A stretch of DNA of 35,968 nt from Candidatus Sumerlaeia bacterium (GTDB taxonomy: Bacteria; Sumerlaeota; Sumerlaeia; JADFCW01): NCBI GenBank assembly GCA_026415575.1, contig JAOAGV010000040.1:1-35968 (forward strand), in the 5' to 3' direction. This document shows positions 1 through 7,925 of the stretch, one piece after another. Numbering within the stretch: position 1 is the first letter of the stretch; each line of letters begins with the position of its first letter. Below the pieces are notes generated by a model that made no database searches, had not been told where the DNA came from, and saw only the letters and a program-made list of their open reading frames with translations. Both the position numbers and the translations under genes were made by a program.

Positions 1-279
1 CTCTGGGTGGACAATGTGGTGCTGCGCGAGGCCGTTGTGCTCGACGAATGGGAATCGTGGAAGGCCCTTGGAATGGACCGCCATTCGATCGTAGCCGACC
101 CGCGCTTTGTGGACGAAAGCAAGGACGACTATCGCCTGCGAGCGGACTCGCCGGCGTTTGCGCTGGGCTTCCAGCCAATTCCGGTGGAGAAAATCGGCCC
201 CTACAAGGATGCCCTGCGTGCCACATGGCCGATTGTCGAGGCCGAGGGTGCGCGCGAAAAACCGCTGGTCACGCGGTAG
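1..279 (+). CDS. C-terminus of a right-handed parallel beta-helix type protein (5' partial)
   Basis: The reading frame is open from the first base of the window and stops at TAG 277-279, so only about 92 C-terminal residues are seen. The segment Asp-Pro-Arg-Phe-Val-Asp, then Asp-Tyr-Arg-Leu, then Ser-Pro-Ala-Phe-Ala-Leu-Gly-Phe is the usual closing stretch of secreted right-handed beta-helix proteins (pectate-lyase-like fold). These often act on or bind polysaccharides outside the cytoplasm. The catalytic or binding part lies upstream of the window, so no activity can be assigned. The last 11 bases overlap the convergent gene that ends at 269. Family placement is fairly safe; substrate is unknown. 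Confidence 0.75.
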   Translation, partial: LWVDNVVLREAVVLDEWESWKALGMDRHSIVADPRFVDESKDDYRLRADSPAFALGFQPIPVEKIGPYKDALRATWPIVEAEGAREKPLVTR

Positions 280-1246
280 AACGCGCGCTGCACTTTTCCA
301 GCAGCGGTGCCAAAAACGCCCGTGCCTGTGCAATGCGGCGGTCTATTAAATCTGCGTCCATCTGCAGGGCGTTCATCGTGCCGTCCACGCGCTCGACGGC
401 CAGCGGCCCGCGAAACCCCGCGCCAAAAAGGGTTTTGAACATGGCCTCGTGATCCACGTCGCCCTCGCCGGGCACCGGGAAGTCCGCATGGGCACGCGGC
501 CCGCGATGATCCTTGATGCACACCGCTCGCACGTGGGGCGCAAGAGCCGGAAAGTCGGGGTCGGGCCGCACTCCCTCGTAGTAGGACACATTTCCGGCAT
601 CCCAGCAAATCTTAAGCCGCTCGGAAACCACGCGCCCGACAACTTTCAGACACGCCGCCGCCGTCGCGGTGATGCCCGTATGCGGCTTGAGCGTGATCGT
701 AATACCCAACTGCTCGGCATGGGGCACCACCTGCTCAAGGCCCTTATACCACGCCTCGCAGGCAGCGGTATATTCGTCGGCGGGGCGCGGCTGGTCGGGA
801 AACTTCTGGAAATACCATGGGCCGACGCCGACGCACGTCCGAATCTCAAATTCTCGAAACAGATCGAGTTCCTTTTTCCAAACCGTCGGACCTTTCCCGG
901 TTGTCAGATCACCGCCGACCAGTCCGATGAACGCCATGTGTGGCGTCAGGCCGTAGTCGCGGAACATGCGCCGGAGATCGGCCTGCTGGCCGGCCGCCAT
1001 ATCGGGCGTAAAGACCGGTTTGCCTTCGTGTGTGTGATAGGGATGAACATAGCGGTAGCCCGCTCTTTGAATGCCTTCGAGCGCGCGTTGCAGCGGATAG
1101 GCCCGATACGGCAGCGTCTGGCAGCCGAGTTGATAAGGCGCAGAGGATTCCGCTCTGCCCAACGTCGTGGCCGACCACACCGCCGTCGCAGCCGCGCTGG
1201 TGCAGCCCGCCAAAAATCCCCGCCGTGTTGTATTTCTCAACATCAT
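269..1246 (-). CDS. Tat-exported sugar phosphate isomerase/epimerase-like TIM barrel protein
   Basis: About 325 residues. The N-terminus has twin arginines (residues 8-9, Arg-Arg-Gly-Phe-Leu) followed by an Ala-rich stretch, as in Tat-exported members of the xylose-isomerase-like / AP endonuclease 2 superfamily. Superfamily landmarks include Trp-Asp-Ala-Gly-Asn (Asp216), Lys-Asp-His (His247) and a final Glu285 after Gly-Pro-Leu-Ala-Val. The position that is often a metal-binding Glu reads Lys187 in Leu-Lys-Pro-His. The start is set by a purine-rich AGGGGG-AAGGG Shine-Dalgarno just upstream of the adjacent ATG codons at 1246 and 1243; the frame stays open further upstream but does not look like protein. 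Leu-Ala-Gly-Cys follows the Arg pair too closely to be a convincing lipobox. Likely a periplasmic sugar-modifying or sugar-binding protein; substrate unknown. Confidence 0.82.
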   Translation of the reverse strand: MMLRNTTRRGFLAGCTSAAATAVWSATTLGRAESSAPYQLGCQTLPYRAYPLQRALEGIQRAGYRYVHPYHTHEGKPVFTPDMAAGQQADLRRMFRDYGLTPHMAFIGLVGGDLTTGKGPTVWKKELDLFREFEIRTCVGVGPWYFQKFPDQPRPADEYTAACEAWYKGLEQVVPHAEQLGITITLKPHTGITATAAACLKVVGRVVSERLKICWDAGNVSYYEGVRPDPDFPALAPHVRAVCIKDHRGPRAHADFPVPGEGDVDHEAMFKTLFGAGFRGPLAVERVDGTMNALQMDADLIDRRIAQARAFLAPLLEKCSARSTA

Positions 1247-1408
1247 TTTCCCTTCCCCCTTGCGATATGCGGAAGTTCGCGCCGCCTGTAGTGCATGGTT
1301 CAGTTTCTCGTATATCGGTTCCACTTTGGCGAGCCTTTGGGGCTGACAGCGGACAAAAAAGAATTGCCGCACGAAAAGACGCTTACGACAAACTGAGGGC
1401 CAAACTCC

Positions 1409-1426
1409 GTGCAGTGTGAACTGCAC
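1409..1426. terminator. Small hairpin downstream of the PAS sensor gene
   Basis: GTGCAG, a 6-base loop, then CTGCAC form a perfect 6-bp stem between the PAS sensor stop (1454) and the start of the isomerase gene (1246). No U-tract follows on the minus strand, so a role in termination or mRNA 3'-end protection is only possible. The rest of 1247-1453 shows no gene. Confidence 0.3.
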
Positions 1427-1453
1427 CCGAATCCGACTTGACGCAATGGCCCT

Positions 1454-3109
1454 CTACGTTCGGTCTGCATATTCGGGGTAGAGTTTTTTCATGCATTCCG
1501 GACAGAGGCCATGGGTGAAATCAGCTTCCGAGTGGTCGCGTATATAAGCCTCGATCTGGGTCCAGTAGCCCTGGTCATCGCGCACGTTCTTGCACGAGGC
1601 GCAAATGGGCAGAAGTCCGCTGAGCTGTTTGACCTTGGCCAGAGCCTCTTTCAATTCCATGATAACTCTTTCGCGTTCTGATTCGGCCAACTTTCGCTCG
1701 GTGATGTTATGCAGAACGCAATGGCTGTGATGCGGACGGTCATGCGGGTCGCGGACAAAAACCCCGTCAAAAGCAAGGGTCAGGAGGCGGCCATCCTTGC
1801 ACAGCATTTCGTATTCCTCGCCATGGGTGACGCCGCTGTCGCGGAAGTCGGGAAAGTTCTTCTCAAAAGCGGCTTGGCTGGCCGGCGATAGGAACTCCTC
1901 AAGGGAACGGCCGACGACTTCCTCGCGGCCATACCCCAGAAGTTTCAACCAAGCCGGGTTGACATCGGCGATGGAGCCGGCGCCATCGAGCGAGTGATAG
2001 GCCACGGGCGATTCCTCGTAAATCCGGCGGAAGCGCTGCTCGCTGTCGCGCAAGGCCGCCTCGGCCCGAAACAGTCGCTGATAGTGGGCCTTTTGGTTGC
2101 GCTGCCAGAGCACGAGCATGGTCGTCACGGCCAAAACCACCAGAGCCGCCAGCAGGGCAAGAATGAAAACCGACCGGAATCGCCAGTCGGAAAAAGCTTC
2201 TGCCGCGTCTATCTTGGCCACCATAAACCACGGTGATTCCGGAATGGCACTGCAATAAGCCACCACCGGCACGCCACGATAGTCTTTGCCATAGAAAATG
2301 CCGGGTTCGTCTGTCATCACAGCGTGAACCTCGACTTGATCGGCTTGACTCAGGGGGATGCGCAACGACAACGCTGTGTTGGAACTGTGCCGAACATCGT
2401 TGAGGAGAAGAATGCTGTCGCCCTCGCGGCGCAGAAGCACGATCTCTGCGGTCCGGCTTGGTGTGGGCCAAGCGCGAAGGAGCGGGTAGAAATGGTTCTG
2501 TGCATTTGCTTCGAGAATGAGCACCGCGGCCGTTCGGTCGTCGGGCTTGGGGGGCAAACCGGCCGCGGGGACATCGCCGCCGACTCGCACCACAAACGGA
2601 ATGGCAAAACTCAAATGCACGGCGCCTGTGGGCGCTCGATGGAGATCGGCCACCACCACGCGGCGCGAACGAACCGCTTGAGCAGCAGCGTTTAGGGTTT
2701 CCCCGCACAGGGCCGACGAGGCGCGGCGTGGATGGACCAAGTGGAGTTTCAGCCCGCTGTCCAACAACATGGCCCGCTCGTAGGGTTCGCTGGCCATCAA
2801 CGGATCGAGCCAGCCGGTGAACATCCCCACGGTAACCTCTGCGCGTGGGGTGGCCATGGCGTCAAGGGCGCGGCGGCCGGCATACGGAGTGCCGAACACA
2901 AGGTTGGCATCGGCAAGGCGTTCCTTGCGCCATCGGACAATCTGACTGATTTTCAGCTCCGCAATGCTTTGAATATGCGCCTCGACTGCATGGCGCATTT
3001 GGGCTTCTTGGACATGGTAAAACCACGCGCCGCCGGCGAGGACGCCGACAACTGTCGCCACAAGAAGCAGAAACAGCCCGCGTGAGATGGTCTTGCCCGC
3101 TGTGCTCAT
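1454..3109 (-). CDS. Membrane sensor protein: extracytoplasmic sensor domain, PAS domain, C-terminal four-cysteine module
   Basis: 551 residues. One transmembrane helix at about 11-31, an extracytoplasmic region of about 280 residues ending in a Cache-like segment (Tyr-Arg-Gly-Val-Pro-Val-Val-Ala-Tyr near 277-285), and a second helix at about 314-336. A cytoplasmic PAS domain (about 357-475) and a short coiled coil (475-497) follow. The protein ends with a compact module with Cys503-x2-Cys506 and Cys536-x2-Cys539 around an Arg-Asp-Asp-x-Gly-Tyr-Trp core. There is no histidine kinase, GGDEF, EAL or methyl-accepting output domain. I have seen this C-terminal module at the end of other PAS and receiver proteins; I know no assigned function. 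It is likely a zinc-binding output or interaction module. The start codon ATG at 3109 has no clear Shine-Dalgarno. Confidence 0.85.
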   Translation of the reverse strand: MSTAGKTISRGLFLLLVATVVGVLAGGAWFYHVQEAQMRHAVEAHIQSIAELKISQIVRWRKERLADANLVFGTPYAGRRALDAMATPRAEVTVGMFTGWLDPLMASEPYERAMLLDSGLKLHLVHPRRASSALCGETLNAAAQAVRSRRVVVADLHRAPTGAVHLSFAIPFVVRVGGDVPAAGLPPKPDDRTAAVLILEANAQNHFYPLLRAWPTPSRTAEIVLLRREGDSILLLNDVRHSSNTALSLRIPLSQADQVEVHAVMTDEPGIFYGKDYRGVPVVAYCSAIPESPWFMVAKIDAAEAFSDWRFRSVFILALLAALVVLAVTTMLVLWQRNQKAHYQRLFRAEAALRDSEQRFRRIYEESPVAYHSLDGAGSIADVNPAWLKLLGYGREEVVGRSLEEFLSPASQAAFEKNFPDFRDSGVTHGEEYEMLCKDGRLLTLAFDGVFVRDPHDRPHHSHCVLHNITERKLAESERERVIMELKEALAKVKQLSGLLPICASCKNVRDDQGYWTQIEAYIRDHSEADFTHGLCPECMKKLYPEYADRT

Positions 3110-3475
3110 GTGGTGAAAATCATGCCATATACGTCGTCATACTGTGTGCGTTGGACAACGCTTCTCTTTTCCCGGGAACGTCGTTGGAAACGGATGCAGC
3201 ACCCACTTATGCGGGCGATTGGGACTTGAAGAATGCCCCATCGCTTCGCCCCCCCCACCGTCCCTCCCGACCCTTCATGCGTTCTCCCGATAGGCTTTCT
3301 GCAGACTGCCAAAACCCCTTTTGTTCGGTGCGCGTGCCTGTTCAATTGGCGTGGTTTTAGGCGCTGTGGAAACCATTCATCCAATCCCTATCGTCAAAGC
3401 CGTTCCTCGAAGTCCAAGAATGGTGGCTATAGAGTGGAATCCAATTCCACCACTTCTCTATAAACCCAAATCGGG
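3110..3475. other. Gene-free spacer between two minus-strand genes
   Basis: 366 bp without a convincing gene. The frames open here on either strand are short, of odd composition, and overlap the neighbouring start. It contains a run of eight C (about 3249-3256) and, near its end, an inverted repeat listed separately. It must hold the promoter of the PAS sensor gene, but I see no clear -35/-10 pair. Confidence 0.6.
3428..3462 (-). terminator. Imperfect inverted repeat just downstream of the exported helical protein gene
   Basis: Inner arms of 7 bp (GTGGAAT / ATTCCAC, 3-base loop, 3434-3450) are flanked by outer 6-bp arms TATAGA and TCTATA at 3428-3433 and 3457-3462. It begins 13 bp beyond the stop codon at 3476, where a transcript from the minus strand would end. 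There is no U-tract, so it may be a non-canonical terminator, a 3' stabiliser or a protein site. Confidence 0.4.
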
Positions 3476-4225
3476 TTACGGTTTCGCGGCATCGCCTTTG
3501 CGAACCCGGCCGGAGCGCTCGGTCGGCTTTGCCGTTGTTTCGCCGGCCGGTTTGGTCTTTCCGGAGCCTGAGGCGCCCTGCCAGCGCTGCGCGGCTTCCT
3601 CGCCGACGATGGCGGCAAGGTCTTTCGCCGTTGTCTTGCGAAGTTCTTCGTTCTTGTTCAGCGCCTCGGTCTTGTCTATTGCGCGCGATTTGGCTTTCGC
3701 CATCAGCTCCGCCGCCGCCTTGTGATACTTGAGCAGGACAGGCATCGCCTGCTCGACCTTGGCCGGCTCGACCCTTGCGGACAGAAGCGCCATGGCCGAG
3801 CGATCCAGTCCGGCCAAATCCATCTCTTTTGCCTTTTTCACCTGGTCGGCAGAAAGGTGGTCGGCAAGGACTTTGTCCATCTTCTTTTCCGTTTCGGCCT
3901 GGGCCTGTTTGGCCTTGTCGCGGTCGCCCGATTTGCGAATTTCGAGCAACTGTTTGGCCGCTGCTTCGCGCTCGGCGGCATAGGCCGAAGCGAAGGGCTC
4001 GACTTTGTCGGAGGCCAAGCCGACTTCTTTGGCCACGCATTTGGCCACGAGGGCAAACGCCGCAGCTGCGCTGCCGCCGCCTTTCTTGATCTCGCGCGCG
4101 GCCTCTTTCAGGACGGTTTTCTGCCCCTTGGCCTCCGCGCCCTTGTCCCGCTTGGCTGCCGGCAAGGGCACGGTGACAAGCAAGAAGGCAACCGTGAGTG
4201 TGAGAAAGGATTTGAGTGGGGACAT
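3476..4225 (-). CDS. Small exported Ala/Lys-rich helical protein of unknown function
   Basis: 249 residues. A classical signal peptide covers roughly residues 1-24 (Lys5, a Leu/Val-rich core, then Pro-Ala-Ala). The remainder is almost entirely predicted helix with many Ala, Lys and Glu, and a basic Gly/Lys/Thr-rich tail. No family was recognised; size and helical character resemble periplasmic chaperone-like or Spy-like proteins, but no diagnostic motif was seen. The start at ATG 4225 is fixed by a strong AGGAGGTGG Shine-Dalgarno; a longer frame upstream runs into the preceding gene and is not protein-like. It starts 38 bp after the radical SAM gene, so the two are probably cotranscribed. Confidence 0.72.
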   Translation of the reverse strand: MSPLKSFLTLTVAFLLVTVPLPAAKRDKGAEAKGQKTVLKEAAREIKKGGGSAAAAFALVAKCVAKEVGLASDKVEPFASAYAAEREAAAKQLLEIRKSGDRDKAKQAQAETEKKMDKVLADHLSADQVKKAKEMDLAGLDRSAMALLSARVEPAKVEQAMPVLLKYHKAAAELMAKAKSRAIDKTEALNKNEELRKTTAKDLAAIVGEEAAQRWQGASGSGKTKPAGETTAKPTERSGRVRKGDAAKP

Positions 4226-4263
4226 GGGGTCCACCTCCTGAAATAAATTGGAAGCCCCGAACC

Positions 4264-5865
4264 TTATCCATTCGGGTGCCATAAAAGTTTCATCCGTCGT
4301 TTGATCTTTCGGTACAGCCGGCGCGGAAGACTGGCCGGCGCCGTCTGGGCAGGCGCGTCGGCGGCCGCCGGCCCCGGACAGGCTTTCGAGTCCTCGTGCG
4401 AGGCGAATTCCTTGCGGTCGCCATACAAAACCCACCGTGTCATTTCCGCAAGAATCTCCGGTTTTTCCCGCAAGTACATATCTGCGGCCAAGCCGCGCAG
4501 GATTTCCGGCTCCATCCGCTCGGTCTGTGTCAACAGATACAAGCAATGCCAGAACTCGCGCACATGGTTCGGCAGCGGCGGAGTGTCGCATTTCATCCGC
4601 GCCAAGGCGGTGTTGGGATACGGCACGACGCGGGCCAGCTGGAGCAAAAACGGCCGCGGAATTCGTGCGAGCAAATCAAACGTATCGCACATATCCTGTT
4701 CGGTCTCGAACACGCAGTCGGTCAGGATGTTCAGCACAAGGCGTCCGGCACGGGTTTCGTGAATCAGGCGGCAGAGCCGCAGAATCTTCTCCTTGTCAAT
4801 CGGCCGCTGATAGACATCGCGGGCAATGCGCTCACTGCCGGTCTGGATGCCGACACTGATTTCGGCGCTTCCGGCGTCGCGGGCGATCTCCAGCATCTCG
4901 CGGTCGGTGGTGTTGGGGTGCGCAAACCCCCAGAACGGATGATGGATTTCGCGCTTGTAGAGTTGGGCGAAATGCGCAAAGCGCTTCTTGTTCATAAAGA
5001 GAATTTCGTCGAAGAACGGCACCACTTCCTGCAAACCAAAGCGGCTGCAAAAGTGCTTAATCTCCGCAATCACATTCTCCGCCGAGCGGGCGCGCACGTA
5101 GCGCTGGCCGGCATACATCCCCCGCGTGGTGCTGTGGACGCAATAGGAGCAGCTGAAAGGACAGCCGCGTGTGGTCTCGGTGTAAAAATTCAGCGCAATA
5201 TACGGCTTCTCCTCGACCATCTGCCGACCGATGCGGTCGCCGTTGATCTGGTATTCGTCCGCGCCATAGACGGGCCAGCGCAGCGAGTCGAGGTCCTGAA
5301 TCAGCGGCCGCAGCGGATTGCGAATCGGGCCGTTGGCCGTCCGAAACCACATGCCGGCAATGTCCGTTCGCGTCCGGTCGGCCAGATATTCCACAAACGA
5401 CTCCTCGCCCTCGCCCACACAAATGGCGTCGGCGTGCTGGATGGAGCCTTCCGGGTCAATCGTGGCATGAACGCCACCCCAGACAATGGGGACCTTCGGG
5501 CACAATTGACGGACCAGCGAGGTCATCTCGACGGCGCGCGGAAATGCATGGGTGCCGAAACTGAAACCGATGACGTCCGGCTTAAGTTCGTCGAGCAGCC
5601 CGCCAAACAGCCGTTGTTCAGTTTCTGTAATTGCGTAAGGAAAAGGATGAAACCGCTCGCCTTCGGGCGTGATTTCCCGCAAGGGGTAGGGGCTTTGAGC
5701 CAGTGCCCACTCCAGAAGCTGTCGGTCGTGGCGCGGTACGGTAACCCACCGGAAGGATTTGAGATGAATAAACGCCACCTCATGGCCCGCGGCCTCAACG
5801 GCGCTGGCTACATAGCGCGCGCCGCGCGAACTCTCATCATAGAGTGTGACGAAAACAACCTTCAC
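4264..5865 (-). CDS. B12-binding domain radical SAM protein
   Basis: About 533 residues. The N-terminal part (to about 165) is a cobalamin-binding-type Rossmann domain with the typical segments Pro-Asp-Val-Ile-Gly-Phe-Ser and Val-Trp-Gly-Gly-Val-His-Ala and the closing Gly-Glu-Gly-Glu. The radical SAM core follows, with Cys235-x3-Cys239-x2-Cys242 (Arg-Gly-Cys-Pro-Phe-Ser-Cys-Ser-Tyr-Cys) to bind the SAM-coordinated 4Fe-4S cluster. A basic tail ends the protein. Members of this class do methyl transfer or other radical chemistry on lipids, cofactors or natural products; the substrate cannot be read here. I prefer GTG 5865, where the family sequence begins (Val-Lys-Val-Val-Phe-Val-Thr); a TTG at 5904 in the same frame is the alternative. 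Likely cotranscribed with the exported protein downstream. Confidence 0.9.
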   Translation of the reverse strand: MKVVFVTLYDESSRGARYVASAVEAAGHEVAFIHLKSFRWVTVPRHDRQLLEWALAQSPYPLREITPEGERFHPFPYAITETEQRLFGGLLDELKPDVIGFSFGTHAFPRAVEMTSLVRQLCPKVPIVWGGVHATIDPEGSIQHADAICVGEGEESFVEYLADRTRTDIAGMWFRTANGPIRNPLRPLIQDLDSLRWPVYGADEYQINGDRIGRQMVEEKPYIALNFYTETTRGCPFSCSYCVHSTTRGMYAGQRYVRARSAENVIAEIKHFCSRFGLQEVVPFFDEILFMNKKRFAHFAQLYKREIHHPFWGFAHPNTTDREMLEIARDAGSAEISVGIQTGSERIARDVYQRPIDKEKILRLCRLIHETRAGRLVLNILTDCVFETEQDMCDTFDLLARIPRPFLLQLARVVPYPNTALARMKCDTPPLPNHVREFWHCLYLLTQTERMEPEILRGLAADMYLREKPEILAEMTRWVLYGDRKEFASHEDSKACPGPAAADAPAQTAPASLPRRLYRKIKRRMKLLWHPNG

Positions 5866-6071
5866 CGCCAAAACACCCTGGAACGTAGCTCGCTGCACTC
5901 GCAATCAAGAAAGGGCAAAACCCCATAACCCTCCATCCGCGGACGCCTTCCACGATGTCCGAGTCCGGACTGCGTTGAACCAGAAGCCAAGCATTTAATC
6001 CGGTCAGCGTGGAAGCCGACCCTTCAATCGAAGCCAACCCTCCATTGGCAAAAATCCTGATAACGCGCCGC

Positions 6072-7883
6072 TCACCGGCTTTCCTCCAGTGCACGCAGCC
6101 ACTCGGCCACCTCGTCTTTATCGGGGCCGCCCAGACGAATGTATTCACGATAATGAAACGCGGCACGCTTGGGATCTTTCAAGTGCAGGTCAAACAACAG
6201 TCCCAGATTCCGGTGCGCACTGGCATAGTCGGGCTTGACGGCCAGTGCTTTTTCCAGCCACGCGCGCGCCGCATCGTAGTTCTGCTCTTCCATATACGAA
6301 ACACCGATGTTGTGGTAGGCGAAGTAATACTTCGGATCGTGATTGATGGCCTCATAGAAATAAGTCCGGGCACGGTCGTAGTAAGCCTTGTTCTGTTTCG
6401 CCAGCCTCATGTAGTAGTTGCCCGTGCGAAAATAGGGCTTGGGATGATTGGGCGAAAAAATCCGCGCCTTCTCAAACTGGTCCAAAGCCTTTTCGCTTCG
6501 CCCCAGCCGCGCATAGGCGTCCGCCAGTTCGAGGCGGGCATCCATGTGGCGCGGCTGCGCGCCGACCACCAGCAGGAGCTCCGCGATGGCCTCTTCATCC
6601 ATCTTTCGCTCAATGTAGGACTTGGCCTGTTCCCAGTGGAATTGCCATTGCCCCAGCAGCACGCTGCTTTCCGTTGTGGGGGCGGCAGGCGCGGCCGGAA
6701 GTGTTCGCGTCGCATCGAGGTCTAATGAAGTTCCCGGACTGAGTATTTCTTCGATCGGGATCATAGGCGGAGCCCCCGAAGGCGTTGGGGTCGGTGTTCC
6801 CCGAACAATCACCCGCGGCGTAACCAGCGGCGTGGCAACCGGCTCGACCATCGGCGGCGGTGTGGCCACCACAGGGTTGGCCGGCAAAGCCGGCGGCGGA
6901 GTAACCGCGGCTACCGGCGCCGGAGTGGGAATTGGCGCGGGTGTGGGTGCAGGCGTTGGGGGCGGAGTGGGCGCGACCGGTGTCGGAAGCGGCGTAACCA
7001 CCGGGGCGGGCGTTTTATCGGGCAGCGACGGTGTCTTCTCGAACGGCAAAGGAGTCCGAACAGTCGCAACCGGTGTGGGTGTTAGAATCGGCCGCAGGGG
7101 CGGCGTCGGCGTGGGCACAGCGGGGACTGGGGTCGGAGCAGGAGTCGGTGTTGGTGTCGGCGCGGGAGTCAGAACAACACGCGGAGGCGCTGTCGGCGCC
7201 GGCGTTGGCGTGATTCGTGGCGTAATGAGCGGTGTGGCCTTGGGCAATGGTGTTGGCGTGGGAGTAATCCGCGGCGTGATTGCGGGTGTGGGCGCTGGAG
7301 TCGCCTTCGGCGGAGGCGACAGAACAGGCGTTGGCGCGGGCGGAAATGTCGGCTTGGGAATGGGCATGGCGGCAACGTCGCGCGGCGTGGCCTTCGGCGT
7401 TGGGGTTGCGGTTACAGCCACGGTAGGCGGAGGCGGCGTAGCGCGCGCCATCTTGGGCGCGACCGCCGGCGTCGGGGTCGGCTGCGGAACCGGTGTGGGG
7501 AGCGGTTTCCCTTGGGCGGCGGCCATCTTCAGCTGGATACGGACCTTGCTCAGCAGATACTGGGCCGCCGGATAATCGCCGGCCATGGCCACCGCCGTCT
7601 GCAGGCACTCTTGGGCTTTGGCAAAATCGCCCAGTGCGTAATAGCACGCACCCATGTGATAGTAGATGGCTGGACGGGGCGACTGGTCGAGCGCCTTTCC
7701 GTAGCGGTCGAGCGCCATGCGATAGTTGCCTTCCTTTTCGTAGCGCTCGCCTTCGGCCATCAGATCAATGGCCTGCCGCCCGGAGATGGTCTCGCGGTCA
7801 ATGTCAATCGGCTGTTCGCAGCCGGTCAGGACCATCGCACCGACCAGAAGCGCCGGCATCAAGTTGAACAGGATTCTTTTCAC
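6072..7883 (-). CDS. TPR lipoprotein with a long Pro/Thr-rich linker
   Basis: 603 residues. The signal sequence ends in a lipobox, Leu-Thr-Gly-Cys, with the lipidated Cys at residue 22. A TPR block (about 40-120) is followed by a low-complexity linker of roughly 250 residues (about 130-380) dominated by Pro, Thr, Ala and Val in Thr-Pro-x-Pro-type repeats. A second TPR block (about 400-600) closes the protein. The design suggests an outer-membrane- or inner-membrane-anchored protein whose linker spans periplasm or peptidoglycan and presents a protein-binding TPR domain at a distance. The start is GTG 7883, with GTGGAGG about ten bases upstream. It begins 42 bp after the lipoprotein gene at 7926, so the two probably form an operon. 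Confidence 0.85.
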   Translation of the reverse strand: MKRILFNLMPALLVGAMVLTGCEQPIDIDRETISGRQAIDLMAEGERYEKEGNYRMALDRYGKALDQSPRPAIYYHMGACYYALGDFAKAQECLQTAVAMAGDYPAAQYLLSKVRIQLKMAAAQGKPLPTPVPQPTPTPAVAPKMARATPPPPTVAVTATPTPKATPRDVAAMPIPKPTFPPAPTPVLSPPPKATPAPTPAITPRITPTPTPLPKATPLITPRITPTPAPTAPPRVVLTPAPTPTPTPAPTPVPAVPTPTPPLRPILTPTPVATVRTPLPFEKTPSLPDKTPAPVVTPLPTPVAPTPPPTPAPTPAPIPTPAPVAAVTPPPALPANPVVATPPPMVEPVATPLVTPRVIVRGTPTPTPSGAPPMIPIEEILSPGTSLDLDATRTLPAAPAAPTTESSVLLGQWQFHWEQAKSYIERKMDEEAIAELLLVVGAQPRHMDARLELADAYARLGRSEKALDQFEKARIFSPNHPKPYFRTGNYYMRLAKQNKAYYDRARTYFYEAINHDPKYYFAYHNIGVSYMEEQNYDAARAWLEKALAVKPDYASAHRNLGLLFDLHLKDPKRAAFHYREYIRLGGPDKDEVAEWLRALEESR

Positions 7884-7925
7884 CGCCCATCGGCCTCCAC
7901 GGGGAACTGGTCCTTCCTACTCCGT

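Noticed and set aside
1216..1230. Lipobox in the isomerase-like protein (Leu-Ala-Gly-Cys)
   Set aside because: It follows the twin Arg directly without a hydrophobic core, so lipid attachment is unlikely.
3106..3384. Short minus-strand frame (92 residues) immediately upstream of the PAS sensor
   Set aside because: Overlaps the sensor start by 4 bp but has no ribosome site and an unlikely Arg/Lys-rich, Cys-containing composition; treated as leader.
4396..5928. A 510-residue open frame on the plus strand opposite the radical SAM gene
   Set aside because: The minus-strand frame has the Cys-x3-Cys-x2-Cys and B12-domain motifs; the plus frame has none and no convincing ribosome site.
6622..7575. 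A Gly/Val-rich frame opposite the Pro/Thr linker
   Set aside because: Reverse-strand reading of Pro/Thr-rich codons gives Gly/Val-rich artefacts; the minus-strand protein has lipobox and TPRs.
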